A stretch of DNA of 64,000 bases from Pseudomonas sp. Q11. Lineage in GTDB: Bacteria > Pseudomonadota > Gammaproteobacteria > Pseudomonadales > Pseudomonadaceae. The stretch's first letter is position 1. Each line of letters starts with the position of its first letter. The notes beneath the pieces are model-generated. The model saw only the letters and a program-made list of their open reading frames with translations, did no database searches and was not told the DNA's origin. Below are positions 7,658 through 16,745 of the stretch, piece after piece. The stretch covers positions 36,125 to 100,124 of the forward strand of contig NZ_JAKNQY010000024.1 in the NCBI RefSeq assembly GCF_024494355.1, in the 5' to 3' direction. The position numbers and the translations under genes were made by a program.

Positions 7658-9757
7658 ATGCAAACTTTTTTTATCGCGCCCACCGATTTTGGTGTGGGTC
7701 TGACCTCCATCAGCCTCGGGCTGGTGCGCACACTCGAACGGGCCGGGCTGAAAGTCGGCTTTTTCAAACCCATCGCCCAGCCCCACCCCGGCGATACCGG
7801 GCCGGAACGCTCCACCGAACTGGTGGCCCGCACCCATGGCCTCAAGCCGCCACAGCCCCTGGGCCTGGCACACGTCGAACGCATGCTGGGCGACGGCCAG
7901 CTCGATGAGCTGCTGGAAGAAATCATCACCCTCTACCAGCAGGCCGCCATCGGCAAGGACGTGCTGGTCGTCGAGGGCATGGTCCCGACCCGCAATGCCA
8001 GCTATGCCGCGCGGGTCAACCTGCACCTGGCCAAGAGCCTGGACGCCGAGGTCATCCTGGTGTCGGCGCCGGAGAACGAAGTGCTGACCGAGCTTTCCGG
8101 TCGCGTCGAGCTGCAGGCGCAACTGTTCGGCGGGCCCAAAGACCCGAAAGTCCTCGGCGTGATCCTGAACAAAGTCCGTACCGACGAAAGCATGGAGGCC
8201 TTCTCCGCGCGGCTCAAGGAGCACTCGCCGCTGTTGCGCAGCGGCGATTTCCGCCTGCTGGGCTGCATCCCGTTCCGCCCCGAACTCAACGCCCCACGCA
8301 CCCGCGACGTGGCCGACCTGATGGGCGCGCAGGTGCTCAATGCCGGCGATTACGAAACCCGGCGCATGAGCAACATCATCATTTGCGCCCGCACCATGCG
8401 CAATACCGTGGAGCTGCTCAAGCCCGGCGTGCTGGTGGTGACCCCCGGCGATCGCGACGACATCATCCTGGCCGTGAGCCTGGCAGCCCTCAACGGCGTA
8501 CCGTTGGCCGGCCTGCTGCTGACCAGCGACACCCTGCCTGACCCGCGCATCATGGACCTGTGTCGAGGCGCCTTGCAGGCGGGGCTTCCGGTGCTCTCGG
8601 TCAGTACCGGGTCTTACGACACAGCGAACCTGCTCAATGGCCTGAACAAGGAAATTCCAATCGACGACCGCGAACGTGCGGAGATCATTACCGATTTTGT
8701 CGCCAGCCACCTGGACGCCAAATGGCTGCACCAGCGTTGTGGTACGCCACGGGAAATGCGGTTGTCGCCGGCTGTGTTCCGCTATCAATTGATCCAGCGC
8801 GCCCAGGCCGCCGACAAACGCATCGTGCTGCCCGAGGGTAGTGAACCGCTGACCGTCCAGGCCGCTGCCATTTGTCAGGCCCGTGGCATCGCTCGCTGCG
8901 TGCTGCTGGCCAAACCGGCGGACGTCGAGGCAGTGGCTCGTGCCCAGGGCATCGAACTGCCGCCGGGGCTGGAGATTCTCGACCCGGATTCGATTCGCGA
9001 GCGTTACGTCGAACCGATGGTGCGGCTGCGCAAGAGCAAAAGCCTGAACGCGCCGATGGCCGAGCAGCAACTGGAAGACACCGTGGTGATTGGCACCATG
9101 ATGCTGGCGCTCGATGAGGTCGACGGACTGGTGTCGGGTGTTATCCACTCCACCGCCAACACCATCCGCCCGGCCTTGCAACTGATCAAGACCGCCCCAG
9201 GCTGCTCGCTGGTGTCTTCGGTGTTTTTCATGCTGTTCCCCGAAGAAGTGCTGGTCTATGGCGACTGTGTGATGAACCCGCATCCTAGCGCCGCGGAACT
9301 GGCGGAGATTGCCCTGCAAAGCGCCGACTCGGCTGCCGCGTTCGGTATCACACCGCGGGTGGCAATGCTCAGCTATTCCAGCGGCGAGTCGGCCAGCGGC
9401 GAAGAGGTGGAGAAAGTCCGCGAAGCCACCCTGCTGGCCCACGAAGCGCAACACGGCTTGTTGATCGACGGGCCGCTGCAATACGACGCCGCTGCCAACG
9501 AAACCGTCGCCCGGCAATTGGCGCCCAATAGCCAGGTGGCCGGCCGGGCGACGGTGTTCATTTTCCCGGACCTGAACACCGGCAACACCACCCACAAGGC
9601 CGTGCAACGCAGCGCCGATTGCGTCAGCCTCGGGCCCATGCTGCAAGGCCTGCGCAAACCGGTGAACGACTTGCCCCGCGGCGCTCAGGTCGACGACATC
9701 GTGTACACCATCGCCCTGACCGCGATCCAGGCCGCCAACCGACCCATGGATATTTAA
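7658..9757 (+). CDS. pta: Phosphate acetyltransferase
   Basis: Pta interconverts acetyl-CoA plus phosphate and acetyl phosphate plus CoA. The 699-residue protein is the long form: an N-terminal P-loop-like domain (MQTFFIAPTDFGVGLTS, residues 1-200), a central DRTGG domain (about 215-330) and the C-terminal catalytic PTA domain (about 375-695) with RIVLPEGSEPL and the ALDEVDGLVSG and AMLSYSSGESASG motifs. The acyltransferase gene starts at the base after its stop codon, so the two are surely cotranslated. The usual partner ackA is absent next to it, so acetyl phosphate may be handled by an unlinked kinase or not at all. Confidence 0.97.
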   Translation: MQTFFIAPTDFGVGLTSISLGLVRTLERAGLKVGFFKPIAQPHPGDTGPERSTELVARTHGLKPPQPLGLAHVERMLGDGQLDELLEEIITLYQQAAIGKDVLVVEGMVPTRNASYAARVNLHLAKSLDAEVILVSAPENEVLTELSGRVELQAQLFGGPKDPKVLGVILNKVRTDESMEAFSARLKEHSPLLRSGDFRLLGCIPFRPELNAPRTRDVADLMGAQVLNAGDYETRRMSNIIICARTMRNTVELLKPGVLVVTPGDRDDIILAVSLAALNGVPLAGLLLTSDTLPDPRIMDLCRGALQAGLPVLSVSTGSYDTANLLNGLNKEIPIDDRERAEIITDFVASHLDAKWLHQRCGTPREMRLSPAVFRYQLIQRAQAADKRIVLPEGSEPLTVQAAAICQARGIARCVLLAKPADVEAVARAQGIELPPGLEILDPDSIRERYVEPMVRLRKSKSLNAPMAEQQLEDTVVIGTMMLALDEVDGLVSGVIHSTANTIRPALQLIKTAPGCSLVSSVFFMLFPEEVLVYGDCVMNPHPSAAELAEIALQSADSAAAFGITPRVAMLSYSSGESASGEEVEKVREATLLAHEAQHGLLIDGPLQYDAAANETVARQLAPNSQVAGRATVFIFPDLNTGNTTHKAVQRSADCVSLGPMLQGLRKPVNDLPRGAQVDDIVYTIALTAIQAANRPMDI

Positions 9758-10666
9758 ATGCTGGATTTCCTGCCTGCTCCCGTGCGCGGCGTCATTGCCT
9801 CGCTGCTGTTGGCGTTGAACACCATCGCCTGCTGCACACCGCTGTTCATCGTGGCAATCTTCAAGCTGTTGCTGCCCTTCCCCGCCGCCCAGCGTTTCAC
9901 CGACTGGCTGATGAGCCACATCCATGAAGCCTGGATCAGCAACAACAAGGCCTGGATGAACCTGCTGCGCCGCACCCGCTGGCACCTTAGCGGCCTGGAA
10001 GGCCTGGACTACCAGCATTCGTACCTGATCACCAGCAACCACCAGAGTTGGGTCGACATCATGGTATTGCAGTACGTGCTGAACCGGCGCATTCGTCCAT
10101 TGAAGTTCTTTCTCAAGCAGGAACTGATCTGGGTGCCGGTGATCGGCCTGGCCTGGTGGGCCCTGGGGTTCCCGTTCATGAAGCGCTACTCCAAGGCTTA
10201 CCTGGAGAAATACCCGGAGAAGAAAGGCAAGGACCTGGAAACCACCCGCAAGACCTGTGCGAAATTTCGCAACAACCCCGTGGGCATATTCAACTTCGTC
10301 GAAGGCACGCGCTTCACCGAAGGCAAGCATGCCCAGCAACAGTCACCGTTTCGCTACCTGCTCAAGCCCAAGGCCGGGGGCATTGCGTTTGTGCTCGATG
10401 CGATGGGCGAACAGCTGGAGTCGATCATCAACGTGACCATCCACTATCCGGGCGGCCGACCGGGGTACTGGGATTTGCTCTGCGGCAAGGTTGACGAAGT
10501 GGTGGTGCATTTTCAGGAGTTGAAAATCCCGCCGCAGTTCATCGGCAGGAACTACGATCAGGACGGCGCGTATCGCCTGGAGTTCCAGGGCTGGATCAAC
10601 CAGCTGTGGCAGGACAAGGACGCGTTGCTTGAGCAGATGCATCGCGAGTATCCCTGTAATTCTTGA
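9758..10666 (+). CDS. PlsC-type lysophospholipid acyltransferase (YihG-like)
   Basis: A 302-residue membrane-associated acyltransferase. An N-terminal hydrophobic segment (about residues 8-35) is followed by the PlsC domain with SNHQSWVD (H-x4-D catalytic motif, near residue 91) and FVEGTRFTEGK (near 187), which binds the glycerol-phosphate acceptor. The family acylates the sn-2 position of lysophosphatidic acid or remodels phospholipids. Its ATG follows the pta stop without a gap. E. coli YihG has this architecture; the exact lipid substrate is not shown by sequence. Confidence 0.88.
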   Translation: MLDFLPAPVRGVIASLLLALNTIACCTPLFIVAIFKLLLPFPAAQRFTDWLMSHIHEAWISNNKAWMNLLRRTRWHLSGLEGLDYQHSYLITSNHQSWVDIMVLQYVLNRRIRPLKFFLKQELIWVPVIGLAWWALGFPFMKRYSKAYLEKYPEKKGKDLETTRKTCAKFRNNPVGIFNFVEGTRFTEGKHAQQQSPFRYLLKPKAGGIAFVLDAMGEQLESIINVTIHYPGGRPGYWDLLCGKVDEVVVHFQELKIPPQFIGRNYDQDGAYRLEFQGWINQLWQDKDALLEQMHREYPCNS

Positions 10667-10681
10667 GGTGTCTGTACTGGC

Positions 10682-10778
10682 CTCATCGCGAGCAAGCTCG
10701 GCTCCCACAGGGATTGATGCGAACTGCATTTCCATGTTCACCAACAATCCCTGTGGGAGCCGAGTTTGCTCGCGATGG
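10682..10778. repeat. REP inverted-repeat pair
   Basis: ATCGCGAGCAAGCTCGGCTC and its imperfect inverse about 55 bases later lie between two convergent genes. Confidence 0.8.
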
Positions 10779-10794
10779 CGTCCTTCCAGACAAC

Positions 10795-10833
10795 AAAAAG
10801 CCCGCAGATGATCACTCATCTGCGGGCTTTTTC
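10795..10833. terminator. Bidirectional intrinsic terminator
   Basis: A long stem, AAAAAGCCCGCAGATGA paired with TCATCTGCGGGCTTTTT, sits between the convergent acyltransferase and cysNC genes and has T runs on both strands. Confidence 0.9.
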
Positions 10834-10840
10834 TTGTCGC

Positions 10841-10863
10841 TTGAAGCTAGAAGCTTGCAGCGG
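10841..10863. repeat. AAGCTTGCAGC-type short repeat
   Basis: GCTTGAAGCTAGAAGCTTGC, then AGC, is a short imperfect palindromic repeat. Relatives lie at 12774 and 13194, on both sides of the extra gene in the cys operon. Confidence 0.6.
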
Positions 10864-10869
10864 CGTTCC

Positions 10870-12768
10870 TTAGATCGCCCCACGCTTGCGCAGCAGATCC
10901 AGCACCTGCTTGACGCTCTCTTCCAACGACAGCGACTGGGTGTCGATCACCAGATCGGCGTCCAGCGGCACGTCATACGGGAAAGACTCGCCGGGGATGT
11001 TGTCGCCGGCAGCAGCGTACAGGCCTTGCGGATCACGCTGGGCGCAGACGATTGGCGAGGCCTGGACATAGACCGTCAGCAGACGTTCCTTGCCGATCAG
11101 GTCTTTGGCCTGTTCGCGCCCTTCTGCATTCGGCGCGACGAACGCGGCGAGGGTCAGCAGCCCGGCTTCGTTGAACTGGCGGGCGACATGAGCCGCACGG
11201 CGCCAGTTTTCGGTACGCCCGGCACGGTCCTGCGGCAAGCCTTTGTTCAGGTCATGACGCAGGTTCTGGCCATCAAGCACGAAGACCGCACGGCCCAGGT
11301 CGAACAGCTTACGTTCCACCGCATAGGCCAGCGTGCTTTTGCCAGCGCCCGACAACCCGCTGAACAGCACCGTGGCCGGTTGCTGGCCGAAACGCTGGGC
11401 GCGCTCTTCAACCGACACATGGGCCAGTTTGCCATGATGGGTACTGTGGCCGTGGGTCAAAGGCTGGGCCACGATCATGCCGGCGCCCACGGTGCCATTG
11501 GTCAGGCGATCGATGATGATGAACGCGCCGGTGGTGCGGTTGCTCTCGTAACCATCCAGGGCGATCGGTGCATCCAGGGCGATCTTCACCTTGCCGATTT
11601 CATTGAGTTGCAACGCGCTGGCCGGCCCTTCTTCCAAAGTGTTCACGTCGACCTTGTTGACGATGCTGGCAATCGAGCCCGGCACGTAACTGGTGGCGCG
11701 CTTGATGTCGTATTTCTTGCCCGGCAGCATCGGTTCCTCGGCCATCCACACCAGCATCGCTTCGAAGCTGTCGGTGACCGGCGGCACGCTGTCGGCATGC
11801 ACCAGCAGGTCGCCACGGGAAATGTCGATCTCGTCTTCCATGGTCAGCGTCACCGCCTGGCCAGGGCCGGCGTGTTCCAGTTCGCCTTCGAAGGTGACGA
11901 TGGATTTAACGCGGCTGCTCTTGCCCGAAGGCAGCACCACCACTTCGTCACCCTTGTGCACGATGCCGCTGGCCAGGGTGCCGGCGAAACCGCGGAAGTT
12001 CAGGTTCGGACGATTGACGTACTGCACCGGGAAACGCAGGTCGGTGAAGTTACGGTCACCCGCCACTTCCACGGTCTCGAGGATTTCCATCAGCGACTGG
12101 CCGGTGTACCACGGCGAGCGCTCGGACTTGTTCACCACGTTGTCGCCCTTGAGGGCCGACATCGGCACGAAGTGCATGCTGGTGGGCTTCATCTTCAAGC
12201 CTTCGGCGAACTTCAGGTAGTCGGCCTTGATCGACTCGAACACGCCCTGGTCGAAGTCCTTGAGGTCCATCTTGTTGATGGCCACGACGATATGCTTGAT
12301 GCCCAGCAACGAAGCGATGAAGCTGTGGCGACGGGTCTGGGTCTGCACGCCGTAGCGGGCATCCACCAGAATGATCGCCAGGTCACAGGTGGAAGCACCG
12401 GTGGCCATGTTGCGGGTGTACTGCTCATGGCCGGGGGTGTCGGCGATGATGAATTTGCGCTTGGCCGTGGAGAAATAGCGGTACGCGACATCGATGGTGA
12501 TGCCTTGCTCGCGCTCGGCCTGCAGGCCGTCGACCAGCAACGCCAGGTCGATGTCATCACCGGTGGTGCCGACTTTCTTCGAATCGCGGGTGATGGCTTC
12601 CAGGTGATCTTCGTAGATCATCTTGGAGTCGTGCAGCAAGCGCCCGATCAGGGTGCTCTTGCCGTCGTCGACGTTACCGCAGGTCAAAAAACGCAGCAGC
12701 TCTTTGCGCTCGTGCTGGCCCAGGTAAGCGAGGATGTCCTCGCTGATCAAATCAGATTGGTGGCTCAT
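10870..12768 (-). CDS. cysNC: Bifunctional sulfate adenylyltransferase subunit 1 / adenylylsulfate kinase
   Basis: A 632-residue fusion. The N-terminal CysN part is an elongation-factor-like GTPase that drives CysD in making adenylylsulfate (APS): GNVDDGKST at 31-39, DTPGHEQYTRNM near 110 and NKMDL near 165. Beta-barrel domains follow to about 440. The C-terminal CysC part is APS kinase (FSGLSGAGKSTLA near 460, then FVLDGQNLRHDLNKGL), which makes PAPS. Fusion is usual in Pseudomonas. The ATG at 12768 fits the family, but no clear ribosome-binding site precedes it: an AAGCTT-type repeat runs almost to the start. CysD lies upstream on the same strand, separated by 500 bp that include another gene. 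Confidence 0.96.
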   Translation of the reverse strand: MSHQSDLISEDILAYLGQHERKELLRFLTCGNVDDGKSTLIGRLLHDSKMIYEDHLEAITRDSKKVGTTGDDIDLALLVDGLQAEREQGITIDVAYRYFSTAKRKFIIADTPGHEQYTRNMATGASTCDLAIILVDARYGVQTQTRRHSFIASLLGIKHIVVAINKMDLKDFDQGVFESIKADYLKFAEGLKMKPTSMHFVPMSALKGDNVVNKSERSPWYTGQSLMEILETVEVAGDRNFTDLRFPVQYVNRPNLNFRGFAGTLASGIVHKGDEVVVLPSGKSSRVKSIVTFEGELEHAGPGQAVTLTMEDEIDISRGDLLVHADSVPPVTDSFEAMLVWMAEEPMLPGKKYDIKRATSYVPGSIASIVNKVDVNTLEEGPASALQLNEIGKVKIALDAPIALDGYESNRTTGAFIIIDRLTNGTVGAGMIVAQPLTHGHSTHHGKLAHVSVEERAQRFGQQPATVLFSGLSGAGKSTLAYAVERKLFDLGRAVFVLDGQNLRHDLNKGLPQDRAGRTENWRRAAHVARQFNEAGLLTLAAFVAPNAEGREQAKDLIGKERLLTVYVQASPIVCAQRDPQGLYAAAGDNIPGESFPYDVPLDADLVIDTQSLSLEESVKQVLDLLRKRGAI

Positions 12769-12773
12769 TGTAT

Positions 12774-12823
12774 TCAAGCTCCGAGCTGTAAGCTTCAAGC
12801 GGCAAGCTTGTAGGCGTACAGCT
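12774..12823. repeat. AAGCTT-type short repeat cluster
   Basis: Imperfect AGCTT/AAGCT palindromes (CAAGCTCCGAGCTGTAAGCTT, continuing with TCAAGCGGCAAGCTTG) occupy the gap between the four-helix-bundle gene and cysNC, where the cysNC ribosome-binding site should be. Confidence 0.6.
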
Positions 12824-13163
12824 AGTCAGAAATTTTGTTGATCAAGCCGCAGAGCATTTTTGAGAGCTCGCGAGTTTCTGCAATCCAGTTATCAGCCAGC
12901 GGCTGGGCGATGTAAGCAATGTCGCTGCCGATGAGGATTTGTGTTCGTAACTCTCCACAAGAAGCCTTCGCGATCCAAAGAAAACGTACCTTTTCTTTGG
13001 CGCTGCGACGCTCCATTCCCTCAGCAATATTGGAGGGCACCGAAAGTGCTGAGCGGGTGACTTGGTCCTTGAAACCAAGATCCCTGCATTGGGCAAACTC
13101 CCGGTAGATTTCCACCGCCAGACACTTGCTTCTCTGCCAAACAACCAACTTCTCGAAATCCAT
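12822..13163 (-). CDS. Four-helix-bundle protein (23S rRNA intervening-sequence / S23 type)
   Basis: A 113-residue protein of the S23/IVS four-helix-bundle family. It has the usual N-terminal FEKLVVWQRSKCLAVEIYR block, then DQVTRSALSVPSNIAEG near residues 33-49, ERRSAKEKVRFLWIAKAS and GELRTQI. These proteins are found within 23S rRNA intervening sequences and as free-standing genes, where they recur with retroelement variable regions or as orphans; a cellular function is not established for orphans. Here it stands between cysD and cysNC, in their orientation, with short palindromic repeats on both sides, which suggests insertion into the operon. No strong ribosome-binding site is seen before the ATG at 13163. 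Confidence 0.82.
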   Translation of the reverse strand: MDFEKLVVWQRSKCLAVEIYREFAQCRDLGFKDQVTRSALSVPSNIAEGMERRSAKEKVRFLWIAKASCGELRTQILIGSDIAYIAQPLADNWIAETRELSKMLCGLINKISD

Positions 13164-13193
13164 TACGAGTCACTCAATCGCGGCTCGCAACAA

Positions 13194-13270
13194 CCGGCTG
13201 CAAGCACCAAGCTGCAAAATTACGCATACCGCCTTTAACTTGCAGCTTGCTGCTTGTAACTCGAAGCTTA
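13194..13270. repeat. AAGCTT-type short repeat cluster
   Basis: GGCTGCAAGCACCAAGCTGC and AACTTGCAGCTTGCTGCTTG, with a trailing CGAAGCTT, form a second cluster between cysD and the four-helix-bundle gene. It reaches the cysD stop codon. Confidence 0.6.
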
Positions 13271-14185
13271 AAAGTACCCTTGACGTTTCTTATCTTCCAT
13301 CGAGCCTGCGCCATCGTGGTCGATGACCCGGCCCTGGCGCTCGGAAGTTCGCGTCAGGAGCATTTCCTGAATGATGTCCGTCAGGCTTTCGGCCTCGGAC
13401 TCCACCGCGCCCGTCAACGGGTAGCAGCCGAGGGTACGGAAACGCACTTTCTTTTTGACGATACGGGCTTTGTCTTCATCGGACAGGTGCTCGAGGATGC
13501 GCTCGTCGTCGATCATGATCAGCGTGCCGTTCTTCTCGATCACTTCACGCTCGGCGGCGAAGTACAGCGGCACGATCGGGATGCCTTCGAGGTAGATGTA
13601 TTGCCAGATGTCCAATTCGGTCCAGTTCGACAGCGGGAATACCCGGATCGACTCGCCCTTGTTGACCTTGCCGTTATAGACGTTCCACAGCTCCGGGCGC
13701 TGGTTCTTCGGATCCCAGCGGTGCTTGCTGTCGCGGAACGAGTACACGCGCTCCTTGGCGCGGGACTTCTCTTCATCGCGGCGGGCACCACCAAAAGCGG
13801 CGTCGAAACCGTGCTTATCCAAAGCCTGTTTCAGGCCTTCGGTCTTCATGATGTCGGTGTGCTTGGCGCTACCGTGAGTAAACGGGTTGATGCCTTGCGC
13901 CACGCCGTCCGGGTTCACGTGAGTGATCAGGTCCAGGCCCAGTTCTTCAACCATGCGGTCGCGGAACTTGTACATTTCCTGGAATTTCCAGCGGGTGTCG
14001 ACATGCATCACCGGAAACGGCAGCTTGCCGGGGAAGAACGCCTTGCGTGCCAGGTGCAGCATCACGGCGGAGTCTTTACCGATGGAGTACAGCATCACCG
14101 GGTTATCGAACTCGGCGGCCACCTCGCGGATGATGTGGATGCTTTCCGCCTCCAGCTGTTTCAGATGCGTCAGTTTGTCGACCAT
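13268..14185 (-). CDS. cysD: Sulfate adenylyltransferase subunit 2
   Basis: CysD is the catalytic ATP-sulfurylase subunit that adenylates sulfate. The 305-residue protein has the PP-loop SIGKDSAVMLHLA near residue 53, FGGARRDEEKSRAKERVYSFRD (positions about 150-171, catalytic Arg/Asp cluster) and the C-terminal KKRQGYF. The start at 14185 (MVDKLTHLKQLEAESIHII) is standard. It should act as a heterodimer with the CysN half of the fusion encoded downstream. Placement beside the Nif3-like gene and algW matches other pseudomonads. Confidence 0.97.
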   Translation of the reverse strand: MVDKLTHLKQLEAESIHIIREVAAEFDNPVMLYSIGKDSAVMLHLARKAFFPGKLPFPVMHVDTRWKFQEMYKFRDRMVEELGLDLITHVNPDGVAQGINPFTHGSAKHTDIMKTEGLKQALDKHGFDAAFGGARRDEEKSRAKERVYSFRDSKHRWDPKNQRPELWNVYNGKVNKGESIRVFPLSNWTELDIWQYIYLEGIPIVPLYFAAEREVIEKNGTLIMIDDERILEHLSDEDKARIVKKKVRFRTLGCYPLTGAVESEAESLTDIIQEMLLTRTSERQGRVIDHDGAGSMEDKKRQGYF

Positions 14186-14331
14186 GGCTACTCACGAAAA
14201 CTTTCTTATGAACGGCCAGCGGGCCGTGTTCGAGCGGGGAATCCTAGCACAGCAACCTCTTCTAATCAGGGCGCCAACTAGATCGAAACAGCATATGGAT
14301 ATGCCCGGGGGTTCGGGCCTTGCGCTGGCCT

Positions 14332-14419
14332 CTGTGGGAGCCTCTGTGGGAGCAAAGCTTGCTCGCGATGACGTCGGCACATCCAACACCGCTATCGCGA
14401 GCAAGCTTTGCTCCCACAG
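14332..14419. repeat. REP inverted-repeat pair with a duplicated end
   Basis: The left arm begins with a direct duplication CTCTGTGGGAGC-CTCTGTGGGAGC; the inverted arms share AGCAAAGCTTGCTCGCGAT. It sits between cysD and the Nif3-like gene. Confidence 0.8.
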
Positions 14420-14448
14420 GCCCCTTCCCACATTCAGTTCAGCGTTTG

Positions 14449-15207
14449 TCAGATCGGATTCGGGCAATCAATGAAGATGTGTTCCAAGGCAAAGCGCCGC
14501 GCCAGGTAATCGCCCAGCGCCTGCACACCGTAGCGTTCGGTCGCATGGTGCCCGGCGGCGATGAAGCTGATGCCGTTTTCCCGGGCGCTGTGGAAGGTCT
14601 GCTCGGATGCTTCGCCGCTGAGGTACAGATCAACCCCAGCCAGCACTGCCTGATCGATGTAGCCCTGGCCCCCGCCGGTGCACCAGCCGACCCGGCGGAT
14701 CATCTGCTCGCCTTCGATCAGCAAGGGCTCGCGGCCCATGACTTCCTGCACTTTACGGGCGAAGTCGCGAGGCGTCATCGGTTCGGACAAGGAGCCGACC
14801 AAGCCGACGACCTTGGGATTGTCCGGGTCCAGCGGCCCCTCGACGGTAATGTCCAACTGGCGGGCCAATTGCACGTTATTGCCCACTTCGGCATGCAAAT
14901 CCAGCGGCAAGTGATAGGCCAGCAGGCTGATGTCGTGCTTGAGCAGGGTTTTGAGGCGACGCTGCTTCATGCCGGTGACGCACGGATTTTCGCCTTTCCA
15001 GAAATACCCGTGATGCACCAGCACCAGATCAGCGTCAGCCTCCACTGCAGCATCGAGCAACGCCTGGCTGGCGGTCACGCCGCTGACAATGCGCGTCACC
15101 TGAGGGGCACCTTCGACCTGCAAGCCGTTGGGGCAGTAATCGGCAATCCTGGCGGCGGCCAGATAACGATCCGCTTCTTCTACCAGGGTGTTCAGGGCTA
15201 CGGCCAT
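14449..15207 (-). CDS. Nif3-like dinuclear metal centre protein
   Basis: A 252-residue member of the NIF3/YbgI family, which forms hexameric toroids with a two-metal site. Metal-ligand motifs are present: DLVLVHHGYFW near residues 60-70, LPLDLHAEVGNN near 100 and the C-terminal GISFIAAGHHATERYGV near 218-234. The name GTP cyclohydrolase I type 2 sometimes attached to this family is not well supported. The ATG at 15207 has GGAG upstream. It is divergent from algW with about 100 bp between starts. Confidence 0.9.
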   Translation of the reverse strand: MAVALNTLVEEADRYLAAARIADYCPNGLQVEGAPQVTRIVSGVTASQALLDAAVEADADLVLVHHGYFWKGENPCVTGMKQRRLKTLLKHDISLLAYHLPLDLHAEVGNNVQLARQLDITVEGPLDPDNPKVVGLVGSLSEPMTPRDFARKVQEVMGREPLLIEGEQMIRRVGWCTGGGQGYIDQAVLAGVDLYLSGEASEQTFHSARENGISFIAAGHHATERYGVQALGDYLARRFALEHIFIDCPNPI

Positions 15208-15311
15208 GAAAAGACTCCTAAATATCCCGTTCAGAGGCGCGCGTGGCCTCGTATAATGCGCGACATTATGGGCGGTCTCACTCCGCCTGCAACCTTTGTA
15301 GGACGTGCTTA

Positions 15312-16472
<1,161 letters not shown>

Positions 16473-16509
16473 CTGCGCGATAGGAATGGCCTTGCATGCC
16501 AAGAGTCCC

Positions 16510-16643
16510 CTGTGGCGAGGGAGCTTGCTCCCGCTGGGCTGCGAAGCGGCCCCAACAGAATTGAATGCGATCAGTCTGATGTTTTCAGGTGACAGTTTTT
16601 GGGGCTGCTGCGCAACCCAGCGGGAGCAAGCTCCCTCGCCACA
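16510..16643. repeat. REP inverted-repeat pair (GGCGAGGGAGC type)
   Basis: TGTGGCGAGGGAGCTTGCTC and its inverse are separated by about 95 bases, longer than in the other copies of this family. The element lies between algW and the TonB-dependent receptor. Confidence 0.8.
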
Positions 16644-16679
16644 AAAAACCGTGTTCGCCTCGGTAATTTTAGTCAATCA

Positions 16680-16745
16680 GAAATAGCATAAATTCTCATT
16701 AGTAGTGTTATATTGTTTCAATACTAAAAATTGGAACAACATAAC
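16680..16745 (+). promoter_or_regulatory. AT-rich leader of the TonB-receptor gene; weak Fur-like site
   Basis: The stretch is much richer in A+T than its surroundings. AGCATAAATTCTCATTAGT (near 16686-16704) matches the 19-bp Fur consensus at roughly half of its positions, mainly in the CATTA half. TAGTGTTATATTG nearby could hold a -10 element. Iron control is an inference only. Confidence 0.3.

Noticed and set aside
7577..10339. A 920-codon open frame on the minus strand opposite pta and the acyltransferase gene
   Set aside because: It is a shadow of GC-rich genes: composition is His/Gln/Gly/Arg-rich, no family is recognisable, and the plus strand holds two well-supported genes.
10663..12813. 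A 716-codon open frame opposite cysNC
   Set aside because: Antisense shadow of a highly conserved gene; it begins within a REP element.
12822..13163. The four-helix-bundle gene as part of a 23S rRNA intervening sequence or a diversity-generating retroelement
   Set aside because: No rRNA sequence, reverse transcriptase or template/variable repeat pair is found nearby.
16680..16745. A firm Fur box before the TonB receptor
   Set aside because: The best alignment to the 19-bp consensus matches at only about half of the positions, so only a weak candidate is listed.
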